64,000 nt of DNA, taken from NCBI GenBank assembly GCA_010093515.1, contig MU001680.1, forward strand, positions 474,440 through 538,439. Reading direction: 5' to 3'. A program made the translations under genes and the position numbers. The notes under the pieces are model-generated. The model saw only the letters and a program-made list of their open reading frames with translations, searched no databases and had not been told where the DNA came from. Shown in pieces: positions 43,462 through 54,058 of this stretch. Each line of letters begins with the position of its first letter. Within the stretch, counting starts at the first letter, position 1. Source of the stretch: Lineolata rhizophorae (taxonomy: Eukaryota; Ascomycota; Dothideomycetes; Lineolatales; Lineolataceae).

Positions 43462-43779
43462 GGCGAGAAGTGAAGCCCGAGAGCCCAGCCAAGACGCATC
43501 CCTCCGCGGGAAGACACATATATACGCGGCGGGACCGGCCAAGAATGCTGCATTTCTGCCTCGCCGACGCCCGGCCGACGCCCAGCGTGCGACTCATGTA
43601 CGAGGCAGCCAGTAGTGTTCCAGCTGACATGTACTGGCCCGCGTTGTGCACGCGCTTGGTTGGCGGTCGGTGGTTGGCTGCCTGCTGTGCCAGTTCTTCG
43701 TTTCTACCCAGCCCACCAAGCTTCGCAATCCACCTACACCCCGAAGTACACCACAGCAACGACGACGACGACGACGACA
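43462..43779. promoter_or_regulatory. Shared divergent promoter, FHA-kinase / AT-hook orphan
   Basis: Only 318 bases separate the two start codons, so both promoters overlap. A TATATA lies at 43519-43524, 58 bases upstream of the kinase ATG. A (GAC)n run at 43761-43778 abuts the orphan's ATG. Confidence 0.5.
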
Positions 43780-45300
43780 ATGCCGCCCTTGTTCGACCAC
43801 GAGCAGATCAATAATGCGCTGCAAAACGAAGCCTTGCCAGTCCTGGCGCAATTCGCCGACAATTCCAGCCTGCGCGGCCGCGCCCTCCGCCGCTTCGATC
43901 GCGACGAGCCACCGCCCTACGTATCCTCGACCGATGACGACGAGGAGTACGTCCCGTCGCTGGGCTTTGGCGGCGACGCCCTGTTGGACCAGTTCAAGGA
44001 TCTCATGAACTCTCCTCTCGATGGCGACGAACGAACGAGCGTTGTGCATGCCCTACACTCCTCCGGCAAAGTGTATGACCCCGGAGAACGCTACCGCAAA
44101 GAGGCGCGCATGGAAGAAGAACGAGTGAGGAGCTTCCGCCGGAGGCTCCGTCCCTCCAGCGCCGAGGCAGAGAAATTCCTCGACTTTAAAGGGCGGGCGG
44201 GCGAAGAGCGGCTGAATATCTTAGTCCGGCGCAACATCAAGCGCCGCTGGCTGAAGCTCGGCGTCTGGAATCCTCAATGGGGGATTCCCAACCGGCGGAA
44301 CAATGCACAGCCCAACGACGACACGTCTACATGGAGGTGGAGGTGGCAGCACGGCAGCTCTGCTGCCGAGTGGACTATTTCTCCTACTCCCATTGCTACG
44401 AATCTGCACCATCCTATCATTCGCGCCGTACTCCTGCGCCAAGGCCTCCACCGCGATGAGTATACTCCAGTGCCTCCGCGTTCCCATCTCAGGGATGACT
44501 CATCGGCTTCTCAAGCCGAATCCTTCATCCTCTCACGGCCCTGGGTCATATACTTCATCGAGTTGCTCGAGGAGCGTGAGAGGTTCTTTCGCATTCCCTG
44601 GCAAAAAAGCCGGTTCTATAGAGAGCCCCTGGGGAAGCACGTAATCGATCAGTGGAAGCTTAGGGGGGACTGGAGGAAGGACTGGGTTGATCCAGACGAT
44701 GGAGGATTTGCTCCCGGGTGGAAGTGGCGGCATGAGAGCCCATCTCCGGAGCCTGAAGACCTGACGCCGCTCAACACCATGGATATGGAGTTCACCCCCT
44801 CCGAGGTGGATGCGCTTGACGCCATCCCCCCGCCATCTCCTCCGCCTCGTCCGCGCTCACCCTATTACTTCCCGCCGGGCGATCCACGTCGTCCTCGCGG
44901 GACCGGAATCTTCGCTAGCCCTCCTCCTCCACCTAATATCCCACCGGCACCGGCAAACCCGACGGACGAGCTGGAGGGACCCGAGCCCAGTGAGCAGCTT
45001 CCATTACCACGCCAGCGCCGACGCCGGCAACGAGGCGAGAACCTCCTCCAGCCACCACGGCGCAGTGCCAGGATCGCGGCTATGAAGGCCAACCCGCAGC
45101 AGCAGCAGCAAGAAAGACGCTCGACCGCTCGGCCTATTCCCGCGCGTCCACCACCCGCAGACAAGCCCAAGAAGGGTCGTCCGAAGAAAATGGACAGGTC
45201 GGCCGTATCCAAGGCGCGGCCAGCTCAGCCTGGGCGAGGAACGACAGCGGCCGGCAAGCGGCCGAGAGGCCGCCCGCGGAAGGACGCAGCTCGACAGTAA
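43780..45300 (+). CDS. Orphan protein with two C-terminal AT-hooks
   Basis: One exon, 506 residues, starting at ATG 43780 (MPPLFDHEQINNALQNEALP). I know similar unnamed proteins in filamentous fungi but no function. Residues 1-50 carry RGRALRRFDRDEPPPY. The middle (about 110-330) is rich in Trp and Arg and looks like a compact domain: VRRNIKRRWLKLGVWNPQWG, PNDDTSTWRWRWQ, SQAESFILSRPWVIYFIELL, RFFRIPWQKSRFYREP. SPEPEDL and EFTPSEVDAL lead into a Pro-rich linker. The tail is basic with AT-hook cores KKGRPKK and RPRGRPRK, which bind the minor groove of AT-rich DNA, so nuclear DNA association is inferred. A decayed copy lies at 36315-37612. Reading upstream of 43780 is open but lacks an ATG. Confidence 0.75.
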   Translation: MPPLFDHEQINNALQNEALPVLAQFADNSSLRGRALRRFDRDEPPPYVSSTDDDEEYVPSLGFGGDALLDQFKDLMNSPLDGDERTSVVHALHSSGKVYDPGERYRKEARMEEERVRSFRRRLRPSSAEAEKFLDFKGRAGEERLNILVRRNIKRRWLKLGVWNPQWGIPNRRNNAQPNDDTSTWRWRWQHGSSAAEWTISPTPIATNLHHPIIRAVLLRQGLHRDEYTPVPPRSHLRDDSSASQAESFILSRPWVIYFIELLEERERFFRIPWQKSRFYREPLGKHVIDQWKLRGDWRKDWVDPDDGGFAPGWKWRHESPSPEPEDLTPLNTMDMEFTPSEVDALDAIPPPSPPPRPRSPYYFPPGDPRRPRGTGIFASPPPPPNIPPAPANPTDELEGPEPSEQLPLPRQRRRRQRGENLLQPPRRSARIAAMKANPQQQQQERRSTARPIPARPPPADKPKKGRPKKMDRSAVSKARPAQPGRGTTAAGKRPRGRPRKDAARQ

Positions 45301-46067
45301 GCCTCAGCCGCCGGGGTCCAAAAGCACCAATCCATCCCTACGATATCAGGATGAAGTCGACGCATCAACGCAACTCCTTGCATAGCTCCTCGTAAAACAG
45401 CGGACCCAGCGGCTTCGGAAAGTGAGGGTTTGCGCTACTCGGAACATGTCCTAATAAAGACGAGATCTCTCATATAGCATTTGCCGCTTAATGCCCTTGA
45501 GGCCTTAGATGCCTTGTTAAGCCTCATAGCCTAGCTACCGCAAATGTGGCCTCTCATCGTCAAAACGCAAGACTGGCAAATCTGGAAGTGGCAGTGGCAG
45601 TGGCAGTGCAGCTACAGACGCTGGCCGGGGTAATCAGTTGGTCACGGCTTGGGTAGTGGCTAAAATAAAAGCGTCCGTGTTTTTCTTTTACGTTAGTTTG
45701 CGGTCATATGTGACAGAAGTTCTCCTCCAAGTGTGCAGAGCGATTGGAAATTTGGTAATCTTGCATACTTTTTCCTAGGGCTTCACTACTCCCAATCCTA
45801 GCGCCTAACTTCGAAATATCGGTACAGCAGCCGAATTGTGTGTGCCAATAGAGGGCACCTGCCATTGTACACAAAAGAGAAGTTGTCATACTCAACAGAG
45901 GATCTCAACGAGAATGTGCAGATCTAAAACCAGAAGACGGAAGGAAAGAATAATTAGAAGCGCCTCGAAACTCCACCGCCGAATAATCAACCTATGCTAT
46001 ATATTTACATCATACCTTCCGCCCTAGTGGGGCGTGAAGGCTCAAAGCTTGCGCGGAAACTTTGACT
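45301..46067. other. Convergent intergenic spacer
   Basis: No gene. A hexamer GGCAGT is repeated about four times near 45584-45608. Otherwise AT-moderate 3' flanks of two convergent genes. Confidence 0.55.
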
Positions 46068-47508
46068 TTAACCTAGGATTGCCTTCTCCCAGTTTCCTTC
46101 TTGACCATCTCCATACGCTTTAGACGTCGCCCACTTGACGATCTTCGCGCAAATCGGGTCGATATAGACGGTCCAGGCCAGCGCGAGGCGGTACAAAATG
46201 TAGTAAAATACGGCAATGGCAACGAGGCAATGCGGAAGCGATGCACGCTGGAGATCCATGAGCTCTCCCTTGTCGTTTTTGGGCGGGTTCAGCCAGCTCG
46301 GCGTGTAGATCATCCACACAAGCACGCTCTTCATGAGTTGATTGTGTAGCAAGTAGACCGGAAAACTGACGCGGCCGAGGAAGTTGAAGACCGGGCTGGT
46401 GAGCAACCGGCGGGCGTTCCGGCTGAAGAAGACGCCCATAAGTATGGTCGCCGCGCCCAGGTGGTCCCAGTAACGGCGGAGGTCGGCATGTTCCGGGATT
46501 ATGGGCTCCATGATGACCCTCATTGTATTCGACCAGGGCATCCACTCGGCGCATTCTTGCGGGTAGCCGGACATGAAGAAGCCGAGAAGAATGAGGAAGG
46601 ATGGGACTGGGGTGGGAAGGGTTTCGGTGGCGGAGCTGCCAAGCTCGACGTTGAGTTCGGCAACGAACATCCCGGCGATGATGTTGAGGCTCTTGATGGT
46701 GGCCTCGTGATCTGTAGGAGTGTTATTCTAAAGGATTCAAGCGGTTCACTTAGGTGGAAATTCAATTGACTCACTGTTTCCAGCTAACCAAGCGTACACA
46801 TACAGGGCGCCGTAGATGTATTTGCGAGCCCGAGGGGTCACCAACACTGACGCGAGCATGGTCAGGTACACCATCATGGCACCCTCGAGAAACAAGTGGA
46901 GCGTCCATTGCGTCCCATCGTACTCATTCCAATCCCCAATCCACGTCGCTATCTGAGCACGAAACAAATGGACAATTGCTAGCCAAACAGTTGGTTCCTG
47001 CCGGTGATAGCCTTGCCGAATCCACGTAGCGTCGATGTGCTGTGCCATTTTGTACGCGTTTGTCTGCGCCAGAAACCACGAAACAAATGTCGCGAATATG
47101 GTAGGTAGGACCAGCTTCCCAGAGCGCGCCAGAGCAGAGCGCGCGATGCTGGCAAATGCTCCATCAGTGTTACCGGAGCGTGACTTCGAGATTGGTCCCA
47201 GCGAGTTCACGTAGCCGGTGATGAGGAAGAAAATAGCGACGGCGGCGCGTCCGCTGACGCAAAGCCGCAGAAGCGGCAGCTGGAAGATCCAAGGACCTTC
47301 GTCCTCGGCCATTGCAGGTCGGTGTAGCCATGGAACGAAGGCTGTGCAAAGATGACCGCATACGATCATCAAAGAAGCCGTGCCACGAAGGCCCTGCCCA
47401 GATGCGTAGTTAGTTATAAAATGAGATCAAAGGCACAGACAGGAAAACTTCCAGATCGCAGGATGCTATACGTACGTCTACCCAATTGGCGTCTCTTGCA
47501 GCCGGCAT
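46068..47508 (-). CDS. Acyltransferase-3 family membrane protein (OafA-like)
   Basis: Exons are 47508..47476, 47393..46775 and 46711..46068, giving 431 residues. This family transfers acyl groups to membrane-associated or extracellular acceptors across about ten membrane helices. Splicing creates the signature ANWVD/GLRGTASLMIVCGHL, with the expected DGLRG and the catalytic-type His in CGH. Later come SGRAAVAIFFLITGYVNS and FNFLGRVSFPVYLLHNQ, both typical. Exon 1 is only 33 nt (11 codons), and fungal relatives often have a longer N-terminus, so an upstream exon may be missed; the frame upstream is closed by TAA without an ATG. CTAAC branch point and donors GTACGT and GTGAGT support the introns. 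Substrate unknown. Confidence 0.88.
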
Positions 47509-49829
47509 GTTTAGGCGGAAGGTGTTATCGAAGGCACAGAAGGGAGATTGAGGAAGTTAGGTCCTCAGAAACGTCGCTGGACAACGTGCCATAAAATCGG
47601 AGGTGGCGTACAGTTTCAGGAATAGAAAAGTGGAGTAGGGGAAGAAGTGATACAGAAAGGTGCGGCGAGGAAGCTTAAAAGCGAGCGGCCCAGTGTCGGT
47701 CATGCTAGGAAACTTGCCATTATTTAAGACAAATGAGAAGGAAAGGTGAAGGAAAGATAGACAGTGATGGTTACACTAGAATGCCCAGCCTAAGGGGCAG
47801 CCAGAACAACGAGAAGGGGATGTGTTCCATAAAGTCACGTAGCGGCAGTAGGAGATGGACGGGGCGGATCCACGAGCAGTGTTCCTAGGGCCGCGGTAGC
47901 ATGTCCGCATCCACCAATCTGCAGTCCGCGCGGCATCCCGCATACAAGTGGCCGCGTCCTCTAGGTTTCTCTTTTGCTGGGGCATGACCGGGGTGTTCGC
48001 CATACGTTAGAGCAGAGACATGTGGGCAAGCCTCTCCTCGGCTTTCCAGGGCAACTTTGCAATCCGGGGTGGCTATCACACCCGGGAGCTCCCCTTCCCA
48101 TGCCGATCGCTCTCACTCAGTGCTAAGTGCGTGAAGTCCTTGCCGACTTGTGCGGAACAACCAGCACATCTGGTGACGGCAGGCACCGTATGCACTCCAT
48201 ACAGTCGGCCGGTTATCACGGAAGTTGAAGAGATGCCCAGTCAAGTTGGCGGCACAGTCGTTGCTCGGCCGCTCCTGCACCATTGGGGCGCCGGCGAACA
48301 GCCACAGCGGCGTTGCACGAAACTGATTGGCTTGTTCCTGGGGGTGGCGAACTCGGGCAATTCGAGAATCACCCACTCAACCGGTCGACGACGTACGCGG
48401 CGTCGCAGCCGAGAGGAGACTGAGCCGCGCACGCCGCTCTCCCGTTCTTGGGACCCCTGCCAAGCCTATCCATGCTGCAAATCACAAGCGCCGTTTGCTT
48501 GTCCATTGCTTTTCCACGCCCACCGCCTTCCTCTTCGGCCACCTCAGCCTATTCCCCTCCTGCGACCCGGCCGTTGTTCAATGGCGCCTTCGCCGCCCTC
48601 TGCTTCGCCTTGGAGTCTGAGTGTCAGACGTTGCTGGCATTCTGCGCGTCGGCTGTTTCGTTTGGCTTCGTCATCATCCCGCATTCCGTTATGCCTCGCC
48701 GGCGCCGAGGTTCGCGGGGTGGGTCTGGGCCCCCTGGATCGCGGGACACGCTAATGAGCCCCAAATTCCCGCATCCGGCAATTCCCAGATCTCTCAAACC
48801 GAACTTGAAGTCTGGGACGTCCCAACCGGGGGTTCGGCGAGAGATCGGGATCAGCAACCCTTGGAACCGCCCGGTCTCGCCTGGGGATGGCCTGTCGGAC
48901 GTTTTAGCCGTTCCTCATTCGAAGTAGGTGCTTGTTGACCATACGCGCGTCTATCCTGCGCTTCAACTTTGCATTCCGCACGCTGCAGTATGCGGCTGAG
49001 TATTTTGGCTGTTTTACATGTGTCGGACCGCTCTGCTCTGGGTATTGCAATTCGAACACATTGACGCGGTCGCTCAAAGCGGATCCCAGGTCGCAGCCTC
49101 AAGCGCTGTTTCTTATGAACATCGCCTCCTCAAGGTAACAACATGAGTGAAACAGTCTTGTGCCACTCAAGAACTTTTCTCGTTTCTCTTTGACCGTTTC
49201 TACTTTCTAGTCACCGACCCGCCAACCGAATAGCGACTCTTTTGTCTTGTTTATTGTTGGAAATGAATAGAATCTATGAACTGTCGTGTTTCTTGACCCC
49301 GGTCCGACTAATACTAGCTTGACTGGATGAAGATCAGAGAACTGACATAGACTTTGCCCGGCTATACCTTACGCAACGAAAAGACTTAGTTGGGAAGCGC
49401 TGAAAAATCTTCGCAGTCATCTGCGAGTGCTGATTCGGACAGACAATGAAATCTGTGGTAGTCATAGCGATAATTCTTTCACGTTTTCTTTCATAGCGTC
49501 ACCGCATGTCTGGAGACATTACGTACTATCTAGTGTTCTTGTAACTCAACGGAACATGCCACTCATAAGAAAACCCTCCTAAGTAGAGCAAACTTTCACA
49601 CATAGGGAGCAACTAGGAGTTGACATAGCCATATGTATTCACGACATGCTCACTTTAAGGCATCTGACCCGCTTGCCATTATCTGAGACTTTTCGGTCAC
49701 CTCGCCACAAGCCCTGTACCACAGCCAATTTTATGCCTAGCTCACTGTTATCGTGCGTAGGTTGCCCAAGCCTGCAGCCCTACTAAACTGCCATATCACA
49801 AAGTTTTCGACCTACATACCTAGTACACC
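47509..49829. other. Long intergenic region
   Basis: The plus-strand frame 48020-48754 is open but has no domain, overlaps equally open frames in other phases and probably reflects composition. 49140-49830 is AT-rich with no feature. The left ~300 bases are the acyltransferase upstream region. Confidence 0.5.
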
Positions 49830-51049
49830 ATGTGCGTCGCACCAAACGACAGCCTAGTTTCCCTTCGGGCCGCGAGACCACCGGGATGACCCCGCTGTGC
49901 GCGATACTCTACGTACCTATGTTGGAGTCAGGCTTCACGAGGCCTCACTGGCGCCAACTGGGCAGTCAAGGATCCGATGACGTGCAGCAGTGGCCGCGCA
50001 GGCCTAACTGCGCGAGGCACGCGCCCAGGCGGGCATATCACACCACTCCTGAAAGGTGCCCCGGCGACCTTATCCTGTATGCGGCACAGGGCGCGAAGAA
50101 ACAGCAACGGGGCGTAATGGGTGTACTGGCAGCGCTCTACCAAGGTGGCCGAGAGCCCTCTACCTACCGTACATGCTCGGCCTACCGCAAAGTTGGGCTC
50201 GTCGAGAGACGCCACGAGGACCAACGCCTGCCCACGTTGCCCGTAGGGCACCGGGCGGGCATCCGCGACGGACCGCGCGCAGATCCCGTGGGCGGGCCCA
50301 GGGCCGGCGATCAGAAAAAGAATGCTCCGCCCGTTACCCGAAAAAGAGGAACGATGGCCACAACGCACGCTCGACTCCGTGCCAGACGCGGAAATAACAC
50401 GCGCCGACGTTCGACGTTGGGAGGGGACGGTGCCGCGCTTCCCTTTTGCGGCGAGGCCCGGGCGGCAATCCTCGAAAGGGAGCGGAGCGCGCTGCGTTTC
50501 AGCGCGAGGGGGCGCGCAACGGGAGCGAGCGCGCGAGGGCTGGTGCGGCGAGAGGGGCTTGCGGCGGGGCAGAGACCTACCCGGCGTCTCAGCTGGAGGC
50601 ATGTGGATAGGTGGGGACCACGGGGGCGCTCGTCATCGTCGTTGCCCGGCTTGGGCGCCTCGGGCAGGGGTGCGCATGGTGTTGGGGACGGGCTCGACCA
50701 CGCCGTGCACCCCTTCCAAGGCGAAGGCGGCGCGGAGACTATTACGTGGACGGGAGATGCGCAAGGTACAATCAGACTCGACGGATCTGCTCGCTTGCTT
50801 GAATGTTGGGTCAGCTTGCAGATGCGAGGCCCGCAAAAGGCTTTTTCCTTTGGGGCGTTGTTCTCGGTCGCGAGAACTGCAAGCCTGCACGGTTGCAGGT
50901 TTTCTGCCACAGTAGGGGAGCAGCGGGTCGCCGCTGACGTGGAGCCTTGCAAGAGGTACCCCGTACTACGGACGCCATTGAGCCTGCTCTGTGGGCTGGC
51001 CGCAGGCGAGCGAGATAACCTAGGTAGAACCAAGCGCGCGAACAAGTAA
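49830..51049. other. GC-rich block open on both strands, no gene called
   Basis: A 405-codon plus-strand frame begins at a GTG (49832), and minus-strand frames of 224 and 244 codons overlap it. None shows a domain, a good ATG or splice sites, and composition is Arg/Gly/Pro-heavy as in random GC-rich DNA. The base composition contrasts sharply with the AT-rich DNA on both sides. Confidence 0.45.
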
Positions 51050-54000
51050 CGAGAACACCGTTCTTATCGCCCAACGTGAACATCTCCAGCCCTGGAACTT
51101 CACCAGTCAATCCAGTTTCCAGCATCGGTTGCCGATCCCGTTTACGCTCTTCCATTGGCCGCGCGCAAAATCAGTCGTGGTTAGGCTTGATTGCTCCTCT
51201 GGACTTTGATGCTAACACCGGTGACATCAGAAAGCAGAGTGCCAACCGGTGACAATGAGGGATAGACGCAGAGTACCCATAGATATTGGATTTCGCCCAA
51301 TATGTCATCTTCAAAAAGGTCGCCGTCTCGTGGCAAGCTCGGGGAGGCACGAATTACGTCTAGTGATATCGAACAGTCAGAAAGCAGTCGAGTAGAATTT
51401 TCTGCGCTGACATGTGATCAAGCAATATTCTGGTGGAGCTCCTAGTTCCGATGAGGCCGGGTTCGCTTCGTAATTCTGGTGGCTCCTAGGACGACAATTT
51501 CTAGGTAGGTGTTTACCTAGTAGTGGCGACAAGGTCCTCAGGAAAGTTGGGTTCGCATGACTTAATCGAGGAATCATCTAGAAAAGAGCGCCGGAGTCAG
51601 CTCCGGAGCCTCCAAAACGTGTAAGCATTAGGTAGAATGATGCTAGTTTGCTCTAGGTAAAAGAAAGCACGAGGTGTGGAGTCCTACACGCGAAAGGAAG
51701 GTTGACATACTACGTAAAGGCAATTCTATTGAACTAGGATTGGTTCGAAGGCGCATTTAGAAAGTGAAGATCACGAAGATCTATGTATTTCCACGTCTAA
51801 GTAGTAGTTTTGCCTAAAATTCCCAACAACGGTGGACCATCGTCACAATGTAGGATCATCCACCAAAAAAAAATATCTAATCGCTTTAAAGACAATTCAT
51901 CAGGGACTCGGCAGGACATTGACGGAAGGTCCTTTGGTTGATAGTAGAGGAGCTAAAAAACTCAGCGTTGGGCTTGACATTTAGGTACTTACTCAGTATA
52001 CATTTTATGCCTAGTACAGCCTCAACATGGAACCGGCAGGTGGCATGTACACCGGTCTGAACGCGTGCGACGAATGAGTTAATATATCATCGACGCTTTT
52101 GCGCGTCCGGTCGATGGAGCTGCTGCAGGATGCAGCCGTGCAGCGGACGTGCAGCGAGGGTATGGCCGGGGTTTAAATCCATTGGGCGAACAGCGCACTA
52201 TTTCAACAGCGATCTGATCAGGCGCGCATAGCAGAAACACGCGGTAGCCTTTCGCCGATGGATAACGAGCCTAGCGAGGGGACATCCCTGTGGACAAGAG
52301 GAATGGGGATGTTTTACCGTGCGATAGGTAGATGTTGAACGGCCGTCTGCATGTCCATCATCTGCCGCTCTACATAGTACATAGCTGAGTGCACGACGTT
52401 TCAAAACATGATGTGATGCGATTGGGCTCTGGATAAGGCTCAGATTCCGTGCATCAAAGCGGTCAGTCGATCGCATCCCTTTTGTCGCTGGCCGCAGAAA
52501 AAAACTGTTCGTCGGACAGCACGATTTGCATGTAGTGGCGGGAGCGGAATGAGGCAAAATAAAGATCTGGACAAGTATCGCAGTCCTGGTCGATTGGTGA
52601 GGCAGACCAGCTGAGGGTGTGAGACCTGGCGAGTGAGGGCCTATAGGCAAGGCTAGCCTTTCATCCAATGGTAGCGCAGATAAGAGTGCAGCACACGTGG
52701 CCCGTTGGTAGCTACGGCGCAACCTCTCGCCGCTATTTCACCGATACTGTGGCTATGCGGGGGAGATGGTGTGGAGGCAACACGATGTCAGGAGGAAGAG
52801 GAGGATTGCGGCGCAGAAGGAGGGTGTAGCGGCACGGCTCGAGGAGAGCGTGGCAGGCGGCCGTTTTGCGATCTGCTCGCGGCAGAGACGCCAAATAACT
52901 CCCCGTGCTGTCGATCTGCGTGGACATGCGAGGGAGTGGCGCCGGTGGTGGGCCGCGAAGCCGTGGCGCGGGGCTGACCCTGGCAACGGCGGACCAATGA
53001 CGGACTGGGTTTGTTTTCTGGCCAAAGCAGCGAGGAGAGCTGTCCACACTCTCTCGGCGGACGGCGGCCGCAAGCGGCGAGAGCCCGCCGGCCAAGGTCT
53101 TATTTATTGCGATGCCCGCGAGCGCTGCGATGCGAGGAGTCCGGGCAGATTGCGACGTGCAAAGCCTCCGTCGCGCACCCCGGCGGGAGCGTTCCCGAAC
53201 CGTCTTCGTCCCGAAATAGCGAGCCCGCCAACCCTTGCGCAGGCCGCCGCGAAACGCGTGGAGGGGCAGAGCCCACTACGTCACCTGCCCAGTCAGCCCC
53301 GGCCCTGCTGCGCGCAGGCGTCGCCCGCGGTGCCGCCGCCTGCCGGACCAGAAGAGAGCTCGCTGGCGCGCCGCCCGCCTGGAAACCAGTCGAATCTTGC
53401 TTCCCGGCAGCCGGCCGGGATTGCTGAAATCAGGCTCGGCGCCCAAGAGCGGCTGCCCGCCCCGCCCCCCTTGCGCCCAGACTGCCTACGTCTTCCCGGC
53501 TCTGTCTTGCGCTGGGCCTGCGTCTCTGTAAAAGCCCACCCCATTTGAATCCTCAAGTCCCCGCACCGTCGTTCCTGTTGTATCCTCTAGCACACAGACC
53601 GCTTTCTATAGCAGACGTCGCCCTAACATAGCAGGATCGGCGCAAACCGCTCGTGTCGGCTACCGTTAAACCCGCCCGGTGGCGCCGGCGAGCAGGTCAT
53701 TCGGTCGTGCAGCGGCCGCCTGGACCACGCTGAGCGACCAACCTCTCGCCATCGCCGCCTACTGGCTCACCGGACGAGCCGCAACCCACCCCGCCGGTCG
53801 AATCACGACATCGCCGCTGCCCGCCTCTTATTAACTACCCGCCCCTACCATTCGACCTGTTCCCGCCAAGAATCATCGACTCGTCAGCCATCGCATCGCG
53901 CATCGCGCATCGCGCGTCATAAGCAACTGCCGCAAAGCTAAATTTTCACTCTTGCGCACGCATAAGGCCCACGCTACTGAACCGCGCATCTCCTCGGAAC

Positions 54001-54058
54001 ACCTGTTGGAACCCGCATCGCTTTCGCTCCCAACAACCAGGAAGATCGCGCCAACACC
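51050..54058. other. AT-rich stretch then GC-rich upstream region of the DUF3824-type gene
   Basis: 51050-52650 is AT-rich and featureless. 52650-53560 is GC-rich with overlapping open frames on both strands and no domain. 53560-54058 is Cys/Pro-like low-complexity DNA and the likely promoter/5' UTR; the tandem CGCATCGCGCATCGCGC lies at about 53891-53912. Confidence 0.5.

Noticed and set aside
48020-48938. Plus-strand frames of 244, 159 and 105 codons.
   Set aside because: They overlap in three phases with no domain or conserved pattern; composition is low-complexity Ser/Arg/Pro.
49832-51049. 405-codon plus-strand frame as a gene.
   Set aside because: It begins at a GTG, has no recognisable domain, and the opposite strand is equally open. 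Kept only as a GC-rich block.
52766-53548. 260-codon plus-strand frame.
   Set aside because: Same compositional problem; it lies in the GC-rich upstream region of the DUF3824-type gene and has no domain.
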